A stretch of 64,000 nt of DNA. Origin: Bog-473 sp963706555. GTDB lineage: Bacteria > Actinomycetota > Acidimicrobiia > Acidimicrobiales > RAAP-2. This document shows positions 1 to 8,832 of the stretch, piece after piece (position 1 is the stretch's first letter; each line of letters begins with the position of its first letter). The stretch covers positions 3,844,001-3,908,000 of the forward strand of contig OY970164.1 in assembly GCA_963706555.1 (NCBI GenBank), given 5' to 3'. Both the position numbers and the translations under genes were made by a program. Below the pieces are notes generated by a model, which saw only the letters and a list, made by a program, of their open reading frames with translations, searched no databases and was not told the origin of the DNA.

Positions 1-4
1 GGGC

Positions 5-680
5 ATGCGTCCCGTCCCTAGCGCTCCCACCGAACTGCAGGAGGGTCTCGAACCCGGGGTTCCGTGGTGGGCCCTCGCATCGGCCGGTGCCACACCCCTG
101 CTGCTCGTCGGTGGCTGGACGCTCGGCGCCGAACGACAGCCCGCAGGGTTCAACTCGGTTCGTGACACGATCAGCGCCCTGGCCGCCATCGGGGCGACCG
201 ACCGCTGGATCATGACGACCGCCTTGGCAGGACTCGGGGCCTGTTATGCCGTGACAGGGTTCGGACTGCGACCCGCAGGCAAGGTCGGAAGGGCACTTCT
301 CGTCGGTGGCGGAGTGGGGACGCTCCTGGTGGCCGCCTTTCCGCAACCGGTCAGCGGCAACGGCGTCAGCCACACCATTGCCGCCACGCTCGCCTTCACA
401 GCCCTTGCCGCATGGCCCGTCTTCGCCGGCACGCCGGCGCACTCGCGTGCCCTTGTTGACCCGCCGGGCTTCGGTCGCAGCCACCGTGGGCATGTTCGGG
501 CTGCTCTTGTGGTTCGTGCTGGAAGTCGACGGTTCGCACCGTGGCCTCGCCGAACGCAGCGCGGCGCTGTCCGAGGCCGTGTGGCCCCTCTTGGTCGTCG
601 TCAGTGCCCGACTGGCCGGGCGTCGTACGGTCCGCGATGCGGCGCCGCACGCGGTGCGCGCGGGACCTGCCCGTACCTGA
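5..680 (+). pseudogene. DUF998-like membrane protein, frameshifted
   Basis: The ATG at base 5 opens a frame whose first ~145 residues hold several hydrophobic segments and the DUF998 style 'FNSVRDTISALAA'. After 'WPVFAG' (about base 430-460) that frame turns into arginine-rich nonsense, while the next frame picks up a clean membrane segment ('VAATVGMFGLLLWFVLEV') and a last helix ending near base 640. Joining the two frames restores a normal DUF998-length protein of about 220 residues. So there is one indel near 440-460, either a real mutation or a sequencing error. DUF998 members are integral membrane proteins of unknown function. Confidence 0.65.
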
Positions 681-692
681 GGAACCCGTAGG

Positions 693-1472
693 CTATTGCG
701 GAGGCGTGCGGAGCTTGAACACGGCGCCGGCGGGGTCGGCCACCGCGGCCAACGTGCCGTACGGGGTGTCCTCTGCATCGTGCACGATGGCGCCGCCGAG
801 TTTCTTGACGGTGGCGATCGACGCCCGGGTGTCATCGGTGTGCCAATAGATGGACCACGCCGACGGTTGACCCTCGGGGAGCCACGCCCGGGCGTCCATG
901 ACCCCCGCCAACTCTCCTTCGCCGTCGGGATTGCGCATTGTCGAATAGCGGAACTCGTCGCTGTCGCCTTCGACCTTCGTGTCCCAGCGAAAGACAGAGC
1001 TGTAGAAGTCGATGGCGGTCGAGAAGTCGCGGGTCAGCAGCTCGGACCAGCTCGGCGCGCCGTGGACCTCGAGCACCGTGAAGCCTGGAAATGTTCCGGG
1101 CTGCCAGGCCCCGATGACTGCGCCGGTCGGGTCGGTGAAGACGGCCTGGATGCCGAGATCAGCGACCTCCATGACGGGGACGATCACCTGGGCCGACGCC
1201 GCTTCCGCTGCGGCCACCGTCTTGGCGATGTCGTCGGTACTCAGGTAGATCTTCCATGAGTTGTCGGCCTTCATCTCTCCCATGTCGCCCATGCCTCCCG
1301 CCACGGGAACGCCGTCGCGGGTGAACATGAAATAGCCGCCGAACTCCTCGCTGGGCTCTTGGGCTTCCCAGCCGAAGAGCTCGCCGTAGAACCGGCCGCT
1401 GCCTGCGACGTCTGAGGTCCACAGATCGGCCCAGCAGGGTGATCCAAGGGGGGCGCTGTCTCGCGTGGTCAT
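693..1472 (-). CDS. two-domain VOC (glyoxalase/bleomycin-resistance fold) protein
   Basis: 259 residues with two tandem VOC modules (about 10-120 and 130-255). Each has the opening 'W.DLWTSDV..S..FY..LFGW' or 'SWSELLTRDFSTAIDFYSSVF' and the closing 'DPTGAVIGAWQPG' or 'DPAGAVFKL'. Two-module proteins of this type are common in actinobacteria and fold into a pseudodimeric metal or substrate pocket; the substrate cannot be read from sequence. The start is placed at the ATG at 1472 because AAAGGAG lies 8 bases upstream; an ATG at 1505 would add 11 residues without a better ribosome site. Confidence 0.85.
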   Translation of the reverse strand: MTTRDSAPLGSPCWADLWTSDVAGSGRFYGELFGWEAQEPSEEFGGYFMFTRDGVPVAGGMGDMGEMKADNSWKIYLSTDDIAKTVAAAEAASAQVIVPVMEVADLGIQAVFTDPTGAVIGAWQPGTFPGFTVLEVHGAPSWSELLTRDFSTAIDFYSSVFRWDTKVEGDSDEFRYSTMRNPDGEGELAGVMDARAWLPEGQPSAWSIYWHTDDTRASIATVKKLGGAIVHDAEDTPYGTLAAVADPAGAVFKLRTPPQ

Positions 1473-1604
1473 CACGGCTACTCCTTTGTCGGGTCCATCA
1501 TTCACTCTTTGGACGAGCGAAGTCGAGGGAATTCATCGGTCCCCGGATCAGATCTTCCCTCTCTGGTCGACCGATGAGAACGTGCACCGTGCTCCGTCCT
1601 CCAC

Positions 1605-1907
1605 GTGATGCTGACGTGGTGCCGGGTGACGATGATTGGTCCCGATGGGGTGGCACTGGCCTCAGGCGTCCTGGAGGGTCCGGGCGCGCCCGACATCGGC
1701 GCCGTGGACGACGTGGCCCGCCTGGCCCTGCTCGCGAAACGCCTGGGGGGCGGGCTCGTCTTGACCGACGTCTCCCCTGACCTGCGGGCGCTCGTCGAAC
1801 TGACGGGCCTAGCTGTCGAGATGGACGGGGAGCCCGAACGAAGGGAAGAGCCGCTCGGGGTCCAACAGGTCGAGGAAGAACGTCATGCCGGTGATCTTCC
1901 CGGCTGA
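1605..1907 (+). CDS. small STAS-domain-like protein
   Basis: About 100 residues. The middle ('DIGAVDDVARLALLAKRLGG.LVLTDVSPDLRALVELTGLA') is the second half of a STAS fold, and the tail ('EREEPLGVQQVEE...GDLPG') matches the charged tail I associate with a family of short actinobacterial STAS-like proteins. These resemble anti-sigma-factor antagonists, but the phosphorylatable serine region is not obvious. The start may be the GTG at 1605 or the ATG at 1608. Its last 99 bases overlap the 3' end of the ECF sigma gene on the other strand; both protein tails look genuine, so the overlap appears real. Confidence 0.6.
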   Translation: MMLTWCRVTMIGPDGVALASGVLEGPGAPDIGAVDDVARLALLAKRLGGGLVLTDVSPDLRALVELTGLAVEMDGEPERREEPLGVQQVEEERHAGDLPG

Positions 1908-2837
1908 GATCTCGAGAACTTGCAAGGCCCACGGGGCATATCCGCCCCGCGGGTCACGCCGGTACTGGCCGAACGCGGGACAGCCGTTGGCGGTGGTGGC
2001 CATCAGGCGCGAGCCCCGGCATGCGCTGGGACCGGGCTGGACCATCCATCGCCCGATGTTCTCAGCACCCTGAATCCACATGGCAAAGGGGGGCATCGAC
2101 TGCACGGCATCCTCGCGGAGCAGCGTGACCAACCGCTCGATGTCATAGCGCTCGAAGGCGTCGACATAGCGGTCCAACAGCTCGCTGTCCGCGTTGTCGA
2201 GGGATTCTGGCTGCGCCACTGCGGGCACCGCGCTGAGCGTGGCCCTTGCCCGTTGCAGAGCGCTGTTGATCGCGGCCACGCTCGTGTCGAGGAGCTCGGC
2301 GGCCTCCGTGGCCTGCCAGCGCAGCACCTCGCACAGGATAAGTGCGGCACGCTGACGAGCCGGCAGGTGTTGCATGGCGGCGACAAATGCCAGCCGGATC
2401 GATTCGCGGTACTCGGTGACTTCGGCCGGGTCCGCCCCTTCGGGGGCCACGCCGGCATCTGGAAGAGGGGTGATCCACAAGGCCTCGGGCAGGGTCGGTC
2501 CGAGGTGCGACTCGACGGGAGGCGACGCCGGGCCCATCTCCATCGGCCGGGCGCGCCGCTGCACGTTCCGCTGCATGTCGATGCACACGTTGGTGGCGAT
2601 GCGATACAACCACGAGCGCACGCTGGAACGACCCTCGAATTTGTCGGCATTGCGCCAGGCCCGCACCATCGTCTCTTGGACTGCATCCTCGGCCTCGAAC
2701 CCCGAGCCGAGCATCCGGTAGCAGTACCTCGTCAGTTCCCGGCGAAACGGCTCCAATTCGGACTGGACCGATGTGGACTCGCCTACGGACACAGCCTCAC
2801 ACTCTATAGAGCGTTCTTCCAGGGCGACGTTGGGCAT
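1809..2837 (-). CDS. ECF sigma factor with SnoaL-like C-terminal domain (SigG/ECF56-like)
   Basis: 342 residues. Sigma region 2 lies near residues 28-98 ('YCYRMLGSGFEAEDAVQETMVRAWR', 'VRSWLYRIATNVCID'). Region 4 is near 150-205 ('LPARQRAALILCEVLRWQATEAAELL', 'TSVAAINSALQRAR'). The rest, about 222-330, is a SnoaL/NTF2-like domain ('LLDRYVDAFERYDIERLVTLLREDA'). In ECF41/ECF56 sigma factors this extension tunes activity in place of a separate anti-sigma factor, and none is adjacent. The start at 2837 is uncertain; a GTG 16 codons later is possible. The 3' end overlaps the STAS gene, whose family is often tied to sigma control, though a link here is inference. Confidence 0.88.
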   Translation of the reverse strand: MPNVALEERSIECEAVSVGESTSVQSELEPFRRELTRYCYRMLGSGFEAEDAVQETMVRAWRNADKFEGRSSVRSWLYRIATNVCIDMQRNVQRRARPMEMGPASPPVESHLGPTLPEALWITPLPDAGVAPEGADPAEVTEYRESIRLAFVAAMQHLPARQRAALILCEVLRWQATEAAELLDTSVAAINSALQRARATLSAVPAVAQPESLDNADSELLDRYVDAFERYDIERLVTLLREDAVQSMPPFAMWIQGAENIGRWMVQPGPSACRGSRLMATTANGCPAFGQYRRDPRGGYAPWALQVLEISAGKITGMTFFLDLLDPERLFPSFGLPVHLDS

Positions 2838-2903
2838 CGCAGTGAAGACGGGGCAGCGTGGCAGAACTCATCGGCGGAGCTCCGGGAGGTCGCTATCACG
2901 CAT

Positions 2904-4484
2904 TCAGTCAGTTCTCAGCCAACGTGTCGCCTGCTTCGACGAGAGCTCCGACCACACGTGGTTCCAGTCCTGGCGCAACGTGTGCTGCAGGTGCCGTTCA
3001 TGCGCGGCCCGCAGGCCGGCAGCAAATCCCGCCATGCCGCTGGCGTCGACGGCGGCGAGCCGCAGCCACTCTTCAGCGGCCACCGCGTCGTGATGGTCCC
3101 CCAGGACGGTCTGGAGGGCTTCGGCGCGTCGCCCCATCCGCACCGCGTCGTCGCCCATCACTGGGGATGCCGCCTCGGACGCATAGCGAAGCTGCTTCGA
3201 GGCAATACGTATGCGGTGCAGCTGCCGGTCCGACGGATGCGCGCCGGCTCGGCGGACTCGTCGTCGCAGTGCCTTCCATGGCACAGCGACCAAGGCGGGC
3301 AGGACCTCTCGTGCCGGGTCGTCCGGGCGCACTCTCCGGTCGACTCCGGGAGGACCACCCTCGGCCTGCGAGAACGGCGGGGCGAGGGCGGCAGCATGGA
3401 GGCGGTCCAGCAGGTCCAGGTACCGCGAGCTCTCCATATCCTCAGCCAGCTTGGCGCTCCCGGCGCGTCGCTGGCCTGCCAGCCGTTCCCGCAGGTACCC
3501 GCTGCCGTCGACCCCGGGTCCTCCTGCCTCGCCCCGGCCCAGACCCAGGCGCTCCGCGAGGACGTCGACGTCGCGCACCTCGCCCAACCGTCCACCGATC
3601 CACCGGAGCTCGGTCGTGGTGAGCCGCAGCCATTCGGGGTCGAGGAGCGGGCCATACGTCTTGAGATCAGAGCGCAGCCGACGGCACGCCACCCTGGCCT
3701 GGTGCACGGCGCGCACGGGCGGGTCAGAGGGGTCGAGCCGTAATTGGTAGTCGTAGCCGAGCACCCGCTCGAGCCCATCGGTGATGCCCAGCCGCACGAT
3801 GTCCCGCGCGGAGGCACGCCGGCCGATCCCGTCCTTGACCTCGTTCGTCGTGGCCGCGCGTGCCGTCTCTCTCCCCAGCGCTTTGGCGAACTTCTGCTCG
3901 GTTTCGGGGTGCGCACCTGCCTTGCGGAGCTTCTTGAGGACCGCATGGACGAGGTCGTCATGATCCTCCGGGGAGAGATAGCCACCGAATTCGAATTCGA
4001 TCTGCCGAAAACTGAGACCTTTTTCCGACCCGTGTGCAACCGTCACGAGGTCGTCGTCGATCTCTCCCAGATCGGTCCCGTCGACATCCTGCAGGACGAC
4101 CCGACGCCTCAGGGATTCGAGGACGACGATGCGTCCCAGCATCGAGCGCCGGACGATCCCTCGAAGAATCCGCGTTGCCTCTGCAGGCACCTCTTCCCGG
4201 ATCCCGCTCCACGACAGTTCCAGGCGATCGACCGTGCGCTCTGTCCCCTCCTCCGGCAGCTTCATCGTCCACTTGCCGGACTCGCGGTCCTCGCCGTCGC
4301 GATGGCGGAGCGTGAGACCCCTCTGCCAGAGCCGCAGGTCAGGGGTATCGAAATAGGCCGTGTTCAGCGATTGCTGGGGGAGCCGGACGGTGGAACCAGC
4401 GATCTTGGACAGGTTGGGCAATTCGAAGCCGACATCCACGGCGAATTTCAGCTCCCGTTCGAGATTCTCGGTGTCTGACGTCAT
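2904..4484 (-). CDS. CYTH-CHAD domain protein
   Basis: 526 residues. The N-terminal CYTH domain (about 8-200) has the triphosphate-tunnel signature 'ERELKF' (ExExK) and basic and acidic strand residues such as 'LRHRDG' and 'WTMKLP'. The CHAD domain (about 215-515) is helical and rich in conserved His/Arg ('VHQARVACRRLRSDLKTYGPLL', 'LHRIRIASKQLRYASE', 'LGDHHDA'). CHAD domains bind inorganic polyphosphate and CYTH domains often cleave triphosphates, so a polyphosphate role is likely from family knowledge; the exact reaction is not shown. It is divergent from glnN, with a 265-base gap between them. Confidence 0.9.
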   Translation of the reverse strand: MTSDTENLERELKFAVDVGFELPNLSKIAGSTVRLPQQSLNTAYFDTPDLRLWQRGLTLRHRDGEDRESGKWTMKLPEEGTERTVDRLELSWSGIREEVPAEATRILRGIVRRSMLGRIVVLESLRRRVVLQDVDGTDLGEIDDDLVTVAHGSEKGLSFRQIEFEFGGYLSPEDHDDLVHAVLKKLRKAGAHPETEQKFAKALGRETARAATTNEVKDGIGRRASARDIVRLGITDGLERVLGYDYQLRLDPSDPPVRAVHQARVACRRLRSDLKTYGPLLDPEWLRLTTTELRWIGGRLGEVRDVDVLAERLGLGRGEAGGPGVDGSGYLRERLAGQRRAGSAKLAEDMESSRYLDLLDRLHAAALAPPFSQAEGGPPGVDRRVRPDDPAREVLPALVAVPWKALRRRVRRAGAHPSDRQLHRIRIASKQLRYASEAASPVMGDDAVRMGRRAEALQTVLGDHHDAVAAEEWLRLAAVDASGMAGFAAGLRAAHERHLQHTLRQDWNHVWSELSSKQATRWLRTD

Positions 4485-4575
4485 GTCTGTCCACTACCCC
4501 TTTCACGAGCGTGGCAATCGGCCTAGCGGCGGAGAGAGGTGCTCCCTGCCGGTACGGGTCGATGCATCACCCGGG

Positions 4576-4637
4576 CAGATATTCATGTTCATCAAATCAG
4601 ATGCGGCCGGGCCTGTTCCCCGCGATCCAGATATTCA
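4576..4637. promoter_or_regulatory. direct repeat CAGATATTCA upstream of glnN
   Basis: The ten bases CAGATATTCA occur at 4576-4585 and again at 4628-4637, 52 bases apart, in the AT-richer leader between the divergent CYTH-CHAD and glnN genes. Two identical copies five helical turns apart suggest a pair of binding sites for a regulator of glnN. The regulator is not known and no consensus promoter boxes are clear. Confidence 0.3.
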
Positions 4638-4749
4638 CATTGCAGAAACCAGGGCGTTATGTCGCGTACCTATTTTCGAACGTAGCGGGTGGAGCGCGGA
4701 GTTTGCCGGTGCGCCATCCGAGTCCCGGCAATTCATGGAGGAGCAAGCG

Positions 4750-6927
4750 ATGAGTGGAAACAAGGCACGCCAGGATTCGATCGAGGCCGTCCGGCATTAC
4801 GACGCCCCGGCGGCGGTCTTCACGAGTACAGAAACCCCCGGAGAGATCTTCGGCGAGAACGTCTTCACCAAGGCGGTCATGCAAAAACGCCTGCCCAAGC
4901 CCGTTTTCAAATCGGTGATGGCCACCATCGAGCACTCCCAGACGCTCGACCCCTCGGTGGCCGACGTCGTCGCCGTCGTGATGAAGGACTGGGCCATGGA
5001 GAAAGGGGCCACCCACTATGCCCACGTCTTCTATCCCCTGACCCATCTCACGGCCGAGAAGCACGACAGCTTCTTCGAGCCAGGTGGTGACGGCAACGCC
5101 ATTGCCGAATTCGCCGGCAAGACCCTCACCCAGGGGGAGCCGGACGCATCGAGCTTCCCCAACGGTGGCCTGCGGGCCACATTCGAGGCCCGCGGCTACA
5201 CCGGCTGGGACGTCACGAGCCCGGCCTACATCCTCGAGAACCCGAACGGGAACACCTTGTGCATCCCGACCGTCTTCGTGTCGATGACCGGCGAAGCACT
5301 CGACAACAAGACCCCTCTCCTACGGTCCCAACAGGCGATGGCCAAGCAGGCGGCCCGCGTCCTCCATCTCTTCGGGCACGAGAACCCCGATGCCGTGGTG
5401 TCCTTCGCTGGTGCCGAGCAGGAGTACTTCCTGATCGACCGCAGCTTCTTCTTGAACCGGCCGGACCTCCTCAACTCGGGGCGTACCCTGTTCGGGGCCA
5501 AGCCGCCTAAGGGCCAGGAGTTCGACGACCACTACTTCGGGGCGATCCCCGAGCGGGTCCTTGCGTTCATGATGGATTGCGAACGCGACCTGTTCAAGCT
5601 GGGCATCCCGGCCAAGACCCGCCATAACGAGGTGGCGCCGGGACAATTCGAGCTGGCTCCGATGTTCGAGCGGTCGAACGTCGCTGCAGACCACCAACAG
5701 CTTCTGATGACGACGCTCAAGCGCGTGGCGCAGAAGCACGGGATGGAGTGTCTCTTCCACGAGAAGCCGTTCGCCGGCATCAACGGGTCCGGCAAGCACG
5801 TCAACTTCTCACTCGGCAATTCCACGGAGGGCAATCTCCTGTTGCCGGGGGACACGCCGCACGACAACGCCCAGTTCCTGGTCTTCTGCGCCGCGGTGAT
5901 CCGCTCGGTCCACAAGTACGGCGGACTCTTGCGGGCATCCGTCGCCTCGGCCACCAACGACCATCGCCTCGGGGCCAACGAAGCGCCCCCCGCCATCATT
6001 TCGATCTTCCTCGGTGATCAGCTGGCCGACGTCTTCGAGCAGATCGCCAATGGAGGCGCGACCACGTCCAAGACGAAGGGATCGCTCGAAATCGGCGTGG
6101 ACACGCTGCCCGTGCTCCCCACCGATCCGGGCGACCGCAACCGGACAAGTCCGTTCGCCTTCACCGGTAACCGCTTCGAATTCAGGGCGCCGGGATCGCT
6201 GCAATCCATTGCCGGACCGATGACGACGATCAACACGATTCTGGCCGAGGCCCTCGATTTCATCGCGACCGAGCTCGAGACCACTGTCGCCGATGGCGTC
6301 GAATTCAATGCCGCGGTGCAGGCTGTCCTGGAGAAGATCATCAAGGACCACGGGTCCGTTGTCTTCAATGACGACGGGTACGCCGACGAATGGCAGATCG
6401 AGGCGGCCGAGCGTGGCCTCCCCAACCTCAAGACCACCCTCGATGCGCTCCCCGAACTGATCACCGAAGAGTCCATGGAACTCTTCAGCCACTACGGCGT
6501 CTTCAATCACCGCGAGATGCACAGCCGCTACGAGATCGCTCTGGAGCAGTACATCCTTTCCATCCACGTGGAAGCTGCCCTGACCCTCGAAATGGCCACC
6601 ACCATCATTCTTCCGGCCGCGGTGCGCTATCAGACCGAGCTCGCTCTCAACATCGGGAGCCTGAAGGCGATCGGTGTGGAAGCCGACACAACCACCCTGG
6701 ACACGGTCTCGTCGTCGCTCATGGCCCTGCGCACCAGCCTCGCCGCGTTGCAAGGCGAATTGGCGGGGGAGGAAGCCGACACCGAAGAGAAGCGGGCAGA
6801 GCACGCCCAGAAGAGCCTCCTCCCGGCCATGACCGCAGTGCGCGCCGCGTCGGACTCCCTCGAAAGCCAGGTGGCCGACGACCTGTGGCCACTCCCGACC
6901 TACCAAGAGATGCTCTTCATTCTTTAG
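4750..6927 (+). CDS. glnN: type III glutamine synthetase (GSIII)
   Basis: 725 residues, the normal GSIII length. It makes glutamine from glutamate, ammonium and ATP in the cytosol. Signature blocks: 'GAEQEYFLID' (about 221-230), 'RHNEVAPGQFELAP' (291-304), 'NGSGKHVNFSLG' (345-356) and 'RFEFRAPGS' (475-483), which carry metal, ATP and glutamate ligands. The start is the ATG at 4750, with GGAGGAG 7 bases upstream; the frame is open back to 4360, but that extension is low-quality sequence. GSIII is less usual in actinobacteria than GSI. Its partner GOGAT large subunit lies at the far end of this window. Confidence 0.95.
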   Translation: MSGNKARQDSIEAVRHYDAPAAVFTSTETPGEIFGENVFTKAVMQKRLPKPVFKSVMATIEHSQTLDPSVADVVAVVMKDWAMEKGATHYAHVFYPLTHLTAEKHDSFFEPGGDGNAIAEFAGKTLTQGEPDASSFPNGGLRATFEARGYTGWDVTSPAYILENPNGNTLCIPTVFVSMTGEALDNKTPLLRSQQAMAKQAARVLHLFGHENPDAVVSFAGAEQEYFLIDRSFFLNRPDLLNSGRTLFGAKPPKGQEFDDHYFGAIPERVLAFMMDCERDLFKLGIPAKTRHNEVAPGQFELAPMFERSNVAADHQQLLMTTLKRVAQKHGMECLFHEKPFAGINGSGKHVNFSLGNSTEGNLLLPGDTPHDNAQFLVFCAAVIRSVHKYGGLLRASVASATNDHRLGANEAPPAIISIFLGDQLADVFEQIANGGATTSKTKGSLEIGVDTLPVLPTDPGDRNRTSPFAFTGNRFEFRAPGSLQSIAGPMTTINTILAEALDFIATELETTVADGVEFNAAVQAVLEKIIKDHGSVVFNDDGYADEWQIEAAERGLPNLKTTLDALPELITEESMELFSHYGVFNHREMHSRYEIALEQYILSIHVEAALTLEMATTIILPAAVRYQTELALNIGSLKAIGVEADTTTLDTVSSSLMALRTSLAALQGELAGEEADTEEKRAEHAQKSLLPAMTAVRAASDSLESQVADDLWPLPTYQEMLFIL

Positions 6928-7017
6928 AAGCGGGATCGGAGACCACGCACACGCACACACAACAACGGCAACCTGAGGGCACGAACATCCGGTCGACGAG
7001 CTGAATTGGGATCGCAT

Positions 7018-8802
7018 ATGGAACAAGAACTCCGCGATCACGTCATCGTGTGCGGCCTGCAAGGGGTCGGGTTCCGCATTGTCGAGCAGCTGCACCTGAG
7101 CGGCACCCCGGTCATCGTCATCGACGCGGAGGCCGATGTCCGCTTCGCGCGCATTCTCGAGGATTGGGGCGTCCCTCATCTGCAGCGCAGTGCGTATCTC
7201 GGCGACGCGCTCATCGACGCCGGCTTGAAGGATGCCGCGGCGGTGATCTGCGCGGAGGTGAAGGAGATTCACGCCCTCGAGACCGCGCTGCGCATCCGGG
7301 AGATCCGGCCCGACGTGCGGATCGTCACCCAGATGGCGAACCCCTCGGTCGGGCATGCCCTCGAGCGCGTCTCGGGCCAGGGGAGCGTGCTCGACGTCGC
7401 CACGCTGGCCGGCCCCTCTTTCGTGGAGGCATGCCTCAGACGCCCCGCGCACGACATTGAGCTCGCCGGCGTGCACTTCGCCGTGGTGCAGGTGGAGGTG
7501 CGTCAGGACGAGGCCGACACCCACCCGACCTTCCGGGGGCATTTCGGCAACTTGGCCCCCGTCGCCATCATGCCCGGCGACGGCTCCGAAATGGCCCAAT
7601 GCCCGGGCCGGGACCATCGGGTCGTGCCCGGGGACCGCGTCGCGGTACTGGGGACCGAGGAAGAGCTCAAGCTCGGCGGTATCGACCCCAAACGAACACG
7701 GCGGTCACCGCTCCGGACCGTCTCGATCGCCCGGCGCCTGGCCCGGCAGGCCGCCGGCGTCATGGAAGAGGGCAACAAGGGGCTGGCCTTCACCGTCGCC
7801 GGTCTGCTGGCCCTCATCGCCGTCTCGACGCTCATCCTTCGCTTTACGTACACCGATCCCACCACTCACAACCATCTGGGGTTCCTCACCGCGGCCTACT
7901 TCACCGTCGAGACGGTGGCCACCGTCGGGTACGGCGACTTCTCCTTCTCCACACAGGACCCTGCCATGAAGGTGTTCGCCATCGCGCTCATCGTCCTCGG
8001 GGTAGCGCTGGTCTCGATCGCGTTCGCCCTGTTCACGAATATTCTGGTCAGCCGCCGCATCGAGCGCTCGCTCGGTCGGCGCCAGGTCCCGGGCATGGTC
8101 GACCACATCATCGTGATCGGGCTGGGCGCGGTCGGTATCGCCGTCGTGCAAGGCCTGATCGCAGAGGGCCAGCGGGTCGTGGTCATCGAGCGCGACGACA
8201 ACAACCGCTTCCTCGGACAAGCGCGTGCACTAGGTGTCCCCGTGGTCATCGCAGACGCGACGCAGTCACAGACGCATCGCATGGTCAACCTCAACGATGC
8301 TGCGGCGGTCGCCGTCCTGACCAGTGCCGACCTGACCAACATCGAGACCGGATTGGCCATCCGGGAGTCGCTGGGGAACCGTTGGGAAGAGGTCCCCGTG
8401 GTGCTCCGTGTCTTCGACCGCGACCTGGCCCGCATGATGGAGCAGAGCTTCGGCTTCCGCCACGTACGGTCGACCTCAGCTCTGGCAGCACCGTGGTTCG
8501 TGGGCGCTGCTCTCGGCCTCGATGTGCTGAGCACGTTCTACGTGGATCAACAGCCGTTTCTCGTCGGCAGGGTCACGGTCGCCCCGCAAGGCGGCCTCCA
8601 GGGCTTGGCCATGGCCGACCTCTCGGCGCGTACACGCGTCATCGCACTCAGCCGATCCGCCGATGGGGGCCACCTCGAGCATCCGCCGCGGCGAGGCACG
8701 CGCTTTGCCGGAGGGGACGAGGCTTTCCTGCTCGGCCCGTACGAGGAACTGCTGCGAGTGCTGCAGCGCGATCAGGTCTTGACGAACAATCCCGATGCGT
8801 GA
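7018..8802 (+). CDS. potassium channel with RCK domains on both sides of the pore
   Basis: 594 residues from the ATG at 7018 (a TTG at 7006 is an alternative). The order is a TrkA-N/RCK domain (about 5-225, 'HVIVCGLQGVGFRIVEQL'), a two-helix pore module (about 250-345) with the potassium filter TVGYGD at 302-307, then a second TrkA-N/RCK domain (about 360-590, 'HIIVIGLGAVGIAVVQGL'). RCK domains bind NAD(H), nucleotides or calcium and gate the pore. Usually such channels have one or two RCK domains after the pore, so an N-terminal RCK is less common. It follows glnN by 90 bases without an obvious terminator. Confidence 0.9.
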   Translation: MEQELRDHVIVCGLQGVGFRIVEQLHLSGTPVIVIDAEADVRFARILEDWGVPHLQRSAYLGDALIDAGLKDAAAVICAEVKEIHALETALRIREIRPDVRIVTQMANPSVGHALERVSGQGSVLDVATLAGPSFVEACLRRPAHDIELAGVHFAVVQVEVRQDEADTHPTFRGHFGNLAPVAIMPGDGSEMAQCPGRDHRVVPGDRVAVLGTEEELKLGGIDPKRTRRSPLRTVSIARRLARQAAGVMEEGNKGLAFTVAGLLALIAVSTLILRFTYTDPTTHNHLGFLTAAYFTVETVATVGYGDFSFSTQDPAMKVFAIALIVLGVALVSIAFALFTNILVSRRIERSLGRRQVPGMVDHIIVIGLGAVGIAVVQGLIAEGQRVVVIERDDNNRFLGQARALGVPVVIADATQSQTHRMVNLNDAAAVAVLTSADLTNIETGLAIRESLGNRWEEVPVVLRVFDRDLARMMEQSFGFRHVRSTSALAAPWFVGAALGLDVLSTFYVDQQPFLVGRVTVAPQGGLQGLAMADLSARTRVIALSRSADGGHLEHPPRRGTRFAGGDEAFLLGPYEELLRVLQRDQVLTNNPDA

Positions 8803-8832
8803 GGCCGCGGCGAACTGTGTCAGGGTACTGCC

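Noticed and set aside
4360..4749. N-terminal extension of glutamine synthetase
   Set aside because: The frame is open, but GSIII homology begins at the ATG at 4750, which has a strong GGAGGAG site; the extension covers the divergent promoter.
5809..7617. Long minus-strand frame of about 600 codons
   Set aside because: It lies antisense to glnN and the potassium channel and has the His/Gly/Asp-rich look of a shadow frame in GC-rich DNA.
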